From JAISGQ01 sp964500965 (GTDB taxonomy: Bacteria; Bacillota; Clostridia; Oscillospirales; Acutalibacteraceae): a stretch of DNA of 12,027 nucleotides. The position numbers were made by a program, and so were the translations under genes. The stretch is from positions 1 through 12,027 of the forward strand of contig CAZCQZ010000046.1 of assembly GCA_964500965.1 (NCBI GenBank). The letters run 5' to 3'. Each line of letters opens with the position of its first letter. The first letter of the stretch is position 1. The notes beneath the pieces are model-generated. The model saw only the letters and a list, made by a program, of their open reading frames with translations. It was not told the DNA's origin and did not search any database. Below, piece after piece: positions 7,367-12,027 of this stretch.

Positions 7367-7402
7367 AAAATGAGCTGTAAATCCTTATTTACAGCTCATT
7401 TT
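7367..7402 (+). terminator. Terminator after galE
   Basis: AAAATGAGCTGTAAAT (7367-7382) and ATTTACAGCTCATTTT (7387-7402) form a perfect 16-bp stem around the loop CCTT. The A-run before and the T-run inside the 3' arm make it a good terminator for galTE, and it would work in both directions. The next gene's promoter starts six bases later. Confidence 0.85.
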
Positions 7403-7407
7403 AATTA

Positions 7408-7435
7408 TTGAAATGAAAATAATTTGTGGTAAAAT
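7408..7435 (+). promoter_or_regulatory. Sigma-A-type promoter for the AAC(3)-like gene
   Basis: -35 TTGAAA (7408-7413) and -10 TAAAAT (7430-7435) with a 16-bp spacer sit directly after the galE terminator. The transcript would begin near 7442, shortly before the GAGAGGGTG ribosome binding site, so the gene is its own transcription unit. Confidence 0.6.
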
Positions 7436-7459
7436 CAGTAATAAAGAGAGGGTGATTAG

Positions 7460-8200
7460 ATGCAAAAAGCAAGGCTGATTGAAGAATTTAAAAAAATCGG
7501 ACTTCAAGAGGGCATGATGCTTGAGGTACACAGCTCACTGAGCAGCTTCGGTCATGTTGACGGCGGTGCAGAAACGGTTATAGATGCCCTGATAGCCTGC
7601 GTAGGGGAGAGGGGAAGCATATTTATGCCGGCATTACGGCTCAGCCCACCAATGGATCTGTCTCCCATGGACAGAAGTATGGGAATCATCTCAAAAATCA
7701 AGGTCTTGCCTGAAGATGCACCGAGAACCGACATGGGAATTATCGCAGATACATTTCGTCAAAGAGACGATGTTGTTACCGGCGAGGGAGTTATAAGAAC
7801 GTCCGGCTGGGGTGCGCACGGTGAGCAGGCGGCTTTATGCGGTCTGGATTATGCAATCCACAACGGCGGAAAGGCGTTGCTGCTGGGAGTCGACATCTAC
7901 AAGTTGACCGCGATGCATTATATGGAGGACATACTGCCTCAAAAAATCAGTGACATATTTGCACCGACAGAAGCAGCCGCAAAAGCTTACCCTGCCGACG
8001 AATGGTTTATAGAGTGTGGCGAGCCGCCTGTGAAGCCGTGGTATACGATTCAGAATATGGCTTATGAAAAGGGCGTTATCAAGGACGGATATATCGGAAA
8101 ATGCAAGTATATGTTTTTTGATATTTGGGAGGTTGTCAGCATATACAGAAAAGAGCTTGAGGAAAATCCTTTTAAACTGTACGGCTTGGAGCAGGCTTAA
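7460..8200 (+). CDS. Aminoglycoside 3-N-acetyltransferase family protein (Antibiotic_NAT)
   Basis: The family uses acetyl-CoA to acetylate the 3-amino group of aminoglycosides. The N-terminal block VHSSLSSFGHVDGGAETVID (23-42) is the clear family signature. FMPALRLSPP (55-64) is the usual 'P.f' strand, and KALLLGVDIYKLTAMHYMED (138-157) matches the conserved G-V-(x)n-T-x-x-H segment with His153. At 246 residues it is slightly short for resistance enzymes (about 260-290). The stretch that usually contains H-P-x-x-S reads GVIRTSGWGAHG here (110-121), without an obvious His-Pro, so activity on clinical aminoglycosides should not be assumed. The ATG follows GAGAGGGTG. It has its own promoter, and its stop codon overlaps that of the convergent membrane-protein gene. 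Confidence 0.87.
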   Translation: MQKARLIEEFKKIGLQEGMMLEVHSSLSSFGHVDGGAETVIDALIACVGERGSIFMPALRLSPPMDLSPMDRSMGIISKIKVLPEDAPRTDMGIIADTFRQRDDVVTGEGVIRTSGWGAHGEQAALCGLDYAIHNGGKALLLGVDIYKLTAMHYMEDILPQKISDIFAPTEAAAKAYPADEWFIECGEPPVKPWYTIQNMAYEKGVIKDGYIGKCKYMFFDIWEVVSIYRKELEENPFKLYGLEQA

Positions 8201-9570
8201 TCAAAGGTATAGACCTCAATGTATTCCTCACAAAGTGCTTTCAACTCGGCACATTTTTCGTCCCATTCAAGCATTTCAAGCAACGGCAAAGCTTCGTTGC
8301 AACGCTCCAGAATCTGTGCACTGCTGAGATTTTCGGGGTTTCCGCTGTTTGGCACAAGCCTGTCGGCAACCTCGGCAAGCAACGCAACGTATTCAGCCGT
8401 TTCGCCGTAATCCCGAAGAATTGAAAATCCCTCGGCGGCGGTTAAATAATCGCCGCTTTCGTATGCCGCAACGGACATGCTGTAAACCTTTTCGATTTGT
8501 GCGAGGTGTTCCGCGCTTTCCTCAAAATCACCGAGCTGCTCGAATATTTCAGCGGCAAGAGCGGCACTGCTTTCTTCCGACAGAGCAACGGCGCAGTGAT
8601 ACAGAAGGTCGTTTTTTTCATCAAAATCAGGCAGGAGCATTAGCCGTGAAACGGCTCTTGTGTATTCCTCCTGCGACATTTCAAGTCGCGCATAGCAATA
8701 ATTCGCATGAAATTCACTGTCGCGGTAATTGTATCTTTCCGCAAGGTGTTCAAATTCCACATACGCCTGACTGTATGCCGCGGTTTCCTCCAAATATGTT
8801 GCGGCAGTATATTGCTTTTCGACCGCTTCCCTTGCTTCCGCCGTTAAAACGATACCGAAAATAACTGTCACAGTTAACGCCACTGCGGCGCAGATAGCCG
8901 GTAACAACGGAGAATATCTGCGTTTAACGCTTTTTTCCGTATCGCTTTCAAAATTGCACAGTGTACCGATGTCACTCAAAGCATAGCTTGACTGCGAAGC
9001 GGCAAGCCTTATTCTATAGCAGTCGCTTTCGGTACGAACTTCTAAATAACCACTTAAAAAGGCGGCGTCACGCATATCTGCCGCTTTTTTTCTGTCTCCC
9101 CTTATAGACGCGAATAAAAATGCGAAAAACGAGGCGATTATGCCCTTACGACCTGCACTAATCCTACAGGCACAGTTAATATCGCAAGGGGGTATTGAGG
9201 CGAGTGTGCGCCCGGAAAAGCACCGTGTGCGATAAATTATCACTCTTTGAGCTGACACAACCACACAGCCGCCGGAACATATGAAGCACAGCGGCAAGCC
9301 CAACGCCAAAAAAAGAAATCCGAAAAGCAGATACCGAATATAGCTTCCGTTAAAGGTATAGAGTGGCTCAGTACACAGCCTGGTAATTAGATAAAGCCCG
9401 ACCGCACACAGCAAAAGCCCCTCCACAGTGCGTATACGCTCATAATAAACCGTATACGGCTCATCGGCTTCGACCATTATCTGCCGTACATCGTACGGTA
9501 CTGTTCTGGTGCGCCTGTTAAACAAAACTACTATAGCACGAATGACAGCAAGTGCCGAAATAACAATCAT
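8197..9570 (-). CDS. Multi-pass membrane protein with C-terminal TPR-like repeats, function unknown
   Basis: 457 residues. Predicted membrane helices are at about 2-17, 51-65, 78-98 and 222-243, with a further hydrophobic stretch at 144-155. Between helices 3 and 4 is a soluble region rich in beta strands (VVVSAQRVIIYRTRCFSG at 103-120, YLEVRTESDCYRIRLA at 175-190) that resembles a PH-like or bPH fold. After helix 4 the protein is helical and repetitive (QAYVEFEHLAERYNYRDSE, AAEIFEQLGDFEESAEHLAQ, AAEGFSILRDYGETAEYVAL), the A-x-x-x-F-x-x-L-x-D-Y-x-x-(S/T)A pattern common in clostridial TPR-type proteins. An in-frame TAA nine codons upstream fixes ATG 9570 as the earliest start, yet GGAG sits only one base from it, an unusually tight spacing. 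It follows greA by 43 nt and probably shares its promoter. Confidence 0.75.
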   Translation of the reverse strand: MIVISALAVIRAIVVLFNRRTRTVPYDVRQIMVEADEPYTVYYERIRTVEGLLLCAVGLYLITRLCTEPLYTFNGSYIRYLLFGFLFLALGLPLCFICSGGCVVVSAQRVIIYRTRCFSGRTLASIPPCDINCACRISAGRKGIIASFFAFLFASIRGDRKKAADMRDAAFLSGYLEVRTESDCYRIRLAASQSSYALSDIGTLCNFESDTEKSVKRRYSPLLPAICAAVALTVTVIFGIVLTAEAREAVEKQYTAATYLEETAAYSQAYVEFEHLAERYNYRDSEFHANYCYARLEMSQEEYTRAVSRLMLLPDFDEKNDLLYHCAVALSEESSAALAAEIFEQLGDFEESAEHLAQIEKVYSMSVAAYESGDYLTAAEGFSILRDYGETAEYVALLAEVADRLVPNSGNPENLSSAQILERCNEALPLLEMLEWDEKCAELKALCEEYIEVYTFD

Positions 9571-9613
9571 GCTCCAAATATATAGGGTGTTGATTTAGCG
9601 TCACCTCTTTGCA

Positions 9614-10117
9614 TCAATATTGGACCAGACCGACGCTGCCGTCGTCCTCACCCTTTTCTATCGAGCGGATAACGGCATAGTATGAATATGTTTCATTAGC
9701 GTCGATTTTAACCCTGTCTCCGACCTTTTTACCGAGAATCGCTTTGCCGAAAGGTGAATCGCGGCTGACCAGCCCGGAGAGAGGATCAATGCGAACGGTC
9801 GTCACAATTTTGTAGTATTCGATTTCGTCACAGTCCTCCATATATAAACCGACCCTGTCATAAAGACCTACCGTGTCCTCTGTGGACGTGTCTTCAATAA
9901 TATGTGCGGTTTTTATCATATTCTGCAAATAGCGTATGCGGCTTTCGTTGCGATTCCTTGCGCGCTTTGCTTCTTTGTATTCAAAATTTTCGCTCAAATC
10001 TCCGAATTCGCGGCAACGCTTGACTTCCTCAAGCAGCTCGGTTCTGAGCCTGCCTGCCCTGTCGTCAAGCTCTGCCTGCATTTTTTCAATGTCCTTTTTG
10101 GTCAGCTCGTCATGCAT
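9614..10117 (-). CDS. greA: Transcription elongation factor GreA/GreB family
   Basis: Binds the RNA polymerase secondary channel and stimulates cleavage of backtracked RNA. The N-terminal coiled coil spans about 4-75, with the tip motif GDLSENFEYKEAK (39-51) whose Asp40 and Glu43 correspond to the acidic residues that act in the polymerase active site. The C-terminal FKBP-like domain (about 83-167) carries SRDSPFGKAILGKKVGDRV at 118-136, matching the conserved S-P-x-G-x-A-(I/L)-(L/I)-G-x-x-x-G-D. At 167 residues it is about ten longer than E. coli GreA, and the NRNESRIRYLQ segment is the usual clostridial form. The start has AAGGGAG upstream with nine-base spacing and a near-consensus promoter. 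It is followed by the membrane-TPR gene. Confidence 0.94.
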   Translation of the reverse strand: MHDELTKKDIEKMQAELDDRAGRLRTELLEEVKRCREFGDLSENFEYKEAKRARNRNESRIRYLQNMIKTAHIIEDTSTEDTVGLYDRVGLYMEDCDEIEYYKIVTTVRIDPLSGLVSRDSPFGKAILGKKVGDRVKIDANETYSYYAVIRSIEKGEDDGSVGLVQY

Positions 10118-10147
10118 GTTTACAGCTCCCTTTCTTTTGTCAGGTAT

Positions 10148-10176
10148 ATTTTAGCCGTAAAACACGCCGCTGTCAA
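10148..10176 (-). promoter_or_regulatory. Near-consensus sigma-A promoter for greA
   Basis: On the minus strand -35 TTGACA (10176-10171) is a perfect match and -10 TAAAAT (10153-10148) has one mismatch; the spacer is 17 bp. Transcription would start near 10141, about 24 nt ahead of the greA ATG. Confidence 0.8.
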
Positions 10177-10230
10177 TCAGCCCCCGTGTGACGAACGGCT
10201 GTTTTCTTGGCGAAAAATGTGAGGCTAAAA

Positions 10231-10269
10231 AATAAAAATCCCACTCGAAAGAACGCTTCCGAGTGGGAT
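10231..10269 (-). terminator. Terminator after fructose-bisphosphate aldolase
   Basis: Reading the minus strand, ATCCCACTCG (10269-10260) and CGAGTGGGAT (10247-10238) form a ten-bp stem around a 12-base loop, followed by TTTTTATTTTTT running to about 10226. This is a strong intrinsic terminator 19 nt after the aldolase stop codon, separating it from greA. Confidence 0.9.
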
Positions 10270-10287
10270 AAATGTTATTAGATGTTA

Positions 10288-11223
10288 TTATGCCTTGTTT
10301 GCACAGCCGAGAACGGTGTTAATCTTATGAGCAACAACGTCATGGATAGCGGTGCGAGCAGGGGTGAGAATCTGTCTGGGGTCAAAATGAGTGGGATTCT
10401 CGGCAAGGTGCTTGCGGACAGCAGCGGTAAGAGCAATACGCAGGTCGGAGTCGACGTTAATCTTGCACACTGCCATGGTTGCAGCCTGACGGAGCATTTC
10501 TTCGGGAATACCGATAGCATCGTCCATCTGACCGCCGTACTGACGAATCATTTCGACATATTCGGGCATAACGGAAGAAGCACCGTGAAGAACGATGGGG
10601 AATTCGGGGAGACGACGGCTGACTTCTTCGAGAATGTCAAAGCGAAGCTGGGGCTTCTGACCGGGCTTAAACTTGAATGCGCCGTGGGAAGTACCGATAG
10701 CGATTGCAAGGGAATCAACGCCGGTGCGCTCAACGAATTCCTGAACCTGAGCAGGGTCGGTGTAAGAAGCGTTTTCGGCGGAGACATTAACATCGTCCTC
10801 AATACCTGCAAGCTGACCGAGCTCACCCTCAACAGTTACGTTAAACTGATGTGCATAGTCAACGACTTTTTTGGTCAAAGCGATATTTTCCTCAAAGGAA
10901 TAATGGCTTCCGTCAATCATAACGGAGGTAAAGCCGCCGTCAATGCAGCTCTTGCAGGCCTCAAAATCGGGACCGTGGTCGAGGTGGAGAACAATGGGAA
11001 GACCGGTTTCTTCAACTGCTGCCTTAACCATGTTTACAAGGTAAGCAGGACGGGCATACTTACGTGCGCCGACAGAGCACTGGAGAATAACAGGAGCTTT
11101 AAGCTCTGCGCAGGCATCGGTGATACCCTGGACAATCTCCATGTTGTTAACATTGAATGCGCCGATTGCGTAGCCGCCCTCATAAGCAGCCTTGAACATT
11201 TCTTTTGTGTTTACCAAAGGCAT
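10288..11223 (-). CDS. fba: Class II fructose-1,6-bisphosphate aldolase
   Basis: Zinc-dependent cytoplasmic enzyme of glycolysis and gluconeogenesis that splits fructose-1,6-bisphosphate into dihydroxyacetone phosphate and glyceraldehyde-3-phosphate. The 311-residue protein starts MPLVNTKEMF. Motifs: LHLDHGPDFEAC (79-90) with catalytic Asp82 and zinc ligand His83, GGFTSVMIDGSHYSFEENIA (96-115), VEGELGQLAG (131-140) with Glu134, IAIGTSHG (174-181) with zinc ligand His180, VLHGASS (211-217) with His213, and KINVDSDLR (254-262). An upstream in-frame ATG at 11298 would add 25 residues that cross the promoter -10 and lack family similarity, so I use 11223, which has GGAG ten bases upstream. It is a single-gene unit with a strong promoter and terminator, as expected for a highly expressed glycolytic gene. 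Confidence 0.96.
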   Translation of the reverse strand: MPLVNTKEMFKAAYEGGYAIGAFNVNNMEIVQGITDACAELKAPVILQCSVGARKYARPAYLVNMVKAAVEETGLPIVLHLDHGPDFEACKSCIDGGFTSVMIDGSHYSFEENIALTKKVVDYAHQFNVTVEGELGQLAGIEDDVNVSAENASYTDPAQVQEFVERTGVDSLAIAIGTSHGAFKFKPGQKPQLRFDILEEVSRRLPEFPIVLHGASSVMPEYVEMIRQYGGQMDDAIGIPEEMLRQAATMAVCKINVDSDLRIALTAAVRKHLAENPTHFDPRQILTPARTAIHDVVAHKINTVLGCANKA

Positions 11224-11262
11224 ATTTTTCACACTCCAAATTATATTTTGGTTACGAGATGT

Positions 11263-11291
11263 ATTATAACCCAGATTTAACAATATTTCAA
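11263..11291 (-). promoter_or_regulatory. Strong sigma-A promoter for fba
   Basis: On the minus strand -35 TTGAAA (11291-11286) and a perfect -10 TATAAT (11268-11263) are separated by 17 bp. The start would fall near 11256, giving a leader of about 33 nt with the GGAG site of fba. Confidence 0.85.
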
Positions 11292-11391
11292 CAATCAAAA
11301 GAGGGAAATTGTCTTGTAAAGTTGGGAGAATATGACGAATTACCGGACAAAATTTTGGCTATAAAGTCAAAAGACAGGAGAGTTTTAATTG

Positions 11392-11419
11392 TTGATTTTA
11401 ATTTTCGTTAGTGTATAAT
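11392..11419 (+). promoter_or_regulatory. Sigma-A-type promoter for the 96-residue orphan gene
   Basis: -35 TTGATT (11392-11397) and a perfect -10 TATAAT (11414-11419) have a 16-bp spacer. A second TATAAT overlaps at 11419-11424. The transcript would begin near 11426-11431, shortly before the GGAGGAGG ribosome binding site. Confidence 0.65.
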
Positions 11420-11452
11420 ATAATACAGCAGTATTGGAGGAGGGTGAATAAC

Positions 11453-11743
11453 GTGAAACTGCATAAAAAGGTACCGGTGCATGTTGCCGGAATCAGGCGC
11501 ACGGAAGCGGATACAAAAAACGTTGTTCAGGTGGCGGCACATCCGGTCAAAGTAACCCATGTGCGTTCGGAACTGGGGGACGGTCAGTATATGGTGACAT
11601 ATTATTTCCGCAAAGGGCAGTACGGAGAATATATTGCGGAGGATTACAGAAATGCCACGCATTTTGAACGCGCCGTTTACGATGAGCAGAATAATTTTGT
11701 GGGCAGTACTATCGGAACTATAAATGAAAAAGTAAAATGGTAA
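11453..11743 (+). CDS. Hypothetical 96-residue protein, unrecognised family
   Basis: A small basic soluble protein starting (V/M)KLHKKVPVHVAGIRR and ending INEKVKW. It has no signal peptide or membrane helix. The sequence reads as beta strands (KNVVQVAAHPVKVTHVRSE, then GQYMVTYYFRKGQYGEYI) followed by a helix-strand C-terminus. I choose GTG at 11453 because the very strong GGAGGAGG (11436-11443) lies nine bases upstream. GTG at 11444 touches the ribosome binding site, and GTG at 11411 lies inside the promoter. The gene has its own promoter, divergent from fba, and its stop is followed directly by the repeat-rich non-coding region. I do not recognise the family and do not propose a function. 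Confidence 0.7.
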   Translation: MKLHKKVPVHVAGIRRTEADTKNVVQVAAHPVKVTHVRSELGDGQYMVTYYFRKGQYGEYIAEDYRNATHFERAVYDEQNNFVGSTIGTINEKVKW

Positions 11744-11753
11744 AACTTTAAAG

Positions 11754-11960
11754 ACGCACTTTTTAATCGAGGAGTAATTTACCGAAAGGAGTATTACAAT
11801 TCACACCACCGTGAGTGTCGTTCGGCACACGGCGGTGTGGTTCAAAATTAAATACGCACTTTAGCGTAATAATCCGAAAAACTATCTGCTGAAAGGCAGC
11901 ATAGGCTTTAATATGAAAGAATATAACCCGACGGCACGTTCGGGTACTAAGGCAAAATAA
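11754..11960 (+). ncRNA. Candidate structured non-coding RNA
   Basis: About 200 nt without a convincing gene contain a series of foldable elements. GGAGTATTAC (11788-11797) can pair with GTAATAATCC (11866-11875) at nine of ten positions. Inside is a long hairpin: 11802-11812 with 11829-11839 (one A-C mismatch in eleven), capped by GTGTC/GGCAC around the tetraloop GTTC. Then 11882-11904 forms CTAT+CTGC against GCAG+ATAG with one bulged C and a TGAAAG loop, and 11926-11945 forms ACCCG+ACG against CGT+CGGGT with one bulged T. Strand is uncertain; + is preferred by the adjacent gene. The multi-hairpin form and size would fit a large Firmicutes RNA class such as raiA, but this is only a guess. Confidence 0.4.
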
Positions 11961-11972
11961 GACGAAAATTTT

Positions 11973-11990
11973 TAAGGGGATATCCCCTTA
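11973..11990. repeat. Perfect 18-bp palindrome
   Basis: TAAGGGGATATCCCCTTA is identical to its reverse complement. It has no loop, so it is better suited to protein binding or cruciform formation than to a simple RNA hairpin. No T-run follows on either strand. Its last three bases are shared with the next inverted repeat. Confidence 0.7.
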
Positions 11991-12014
11991 GTAGTATGTT
12001 ACACATACTACTAA
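11988..12014. repeat. Perfect 12-bp inverted repeat with 3-base centre
   Basis: TTAGTAGTATGT (11988-11999) and ACATACTACTAA (12003-12014) are exact reverse complements around TAC. The odd-length symmetric form resembles an operator for a dimeric repressor, or one end of a small repeat element. It overlaps the preceding 18-bp palindrome by TTA, so the two could not both form fully as hairpins. Confidence 0.7.
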
Positions 12015-12027
12015 ACAATCTTATTAA

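Noticed and set aside
10282..11280. 332-residue + strand frame opposite fba
   Set aside because: It mirrors the aldolase gene almost end to end. The minus strand has every class II aldolase motif plus promoter and terminator, so the + frame is a codon-bias shadow.
11205..11411. 68-residue + strand frame crossing the fba start and promoter
   Set aside because: It begins inside the aldolase gene, covers the near-consensus fba promoter and has no ribosome binding site; more likely chance than a gene.
11788..11875. Known riboswitch, tmRNA, RNase P or SRP RNA
   Set aside because: I found none of the core motifs of these classes, so only a generic structured-RNA call is made.
11913..11960. 15-residue frame MKEYNPTARSGTKAK in the non-coding region
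   Set aside because: No properly spaced ribosome binding site, and it lies across the hairpin at 11926-11945; more likely part of a structured RNA than a peptide gene.
1..12027. CRISPR array, prophage, transposon or tRNA genes
   Set aside because: No regularly spaced repeats, recombinase or transposase frames, or cloverleaf sequences were seen on either strand.

Overview
The window looks like a chromosomal segment from a Gram-positive Clostridia-type bacterium, probably an Oscillospirales/Ruminococcaceae-like gut anaerobe. This rests on moderate-to-low GC, strong GGAGG-type ribosome binding sites, clear sigma-A promoters, a clostridial-style GreA, class II fructose-bisphosphate aldolase, GlgB lacking the extra N-terminal domain, and a Leloir galT-galE pair next to an AraC regulator. 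The taxonomic placement is inference. No phage, transposase, CRISPR array, tRNA or rRNA was seen.

Layout, left to right. Positions 3-110 hold the tail of an unrecognised gene. It is followed by an ANT(6)-type aminoglycoside nucleotidyltransferase homologue (173-1045, +). Next come glgB, the glycogen branching enzyme (1114-2919, -), and a divergent TetR-type regulator (3056-3592, +). A minus-strand block follows, read right to left: AraC regulator (5188-4358), a 67-residue orphan (4309-4106), and a DUF3592-like membrane protein (4029-3634). A strong hairpin terminator pointing in the + direction sits inside this block. Divergent from the AraC gene are galT (5345-6313) and galE (6327-7319), closed by a 16-bp terminator hairpin. 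Then comes an AAC(3)/Antibiotic_NAT acetyltransferase homologue (7460-8200, +). It converges, with overlapping stop codons, on a 457-residue membrane protein with TPR-like repeats (9570-8197, -), which lies behind greA (10117-9614, -). Class II fructose-bisphosphate aldolase (11223-10288, -) has a near-consensus promoter and a clear terminator. The right end carries an orphan 96-residue protein (11453-11743, +) and about 280 nt of non-coding DNA rich in inverted repeats.

How the genes fit together: galT and galE convert galactose-1-phosphate to glucose-1-phosphate through UDP-sugars, glgB branches glycogen built from glucose-1-phosphate, and the aldolase sits in central glycolysis, so much of the window concerns sugar handling. 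The AraC/galT intergenic region has two back-to-back sigma-A-like promoters with three GCAAC repeats between or over them. That is the geometry expected of an autoregulated activator of galTE.

The least explained parts are the right-hand non-coding region (a candidate structured RNA followed by two overlapping perfect palindromes), the misplaced strong terminator at 4067-4107, and the presence of two different aminoglycoside-modifying-enzyme homologues in an otherwise housekeeping neighbourhood.
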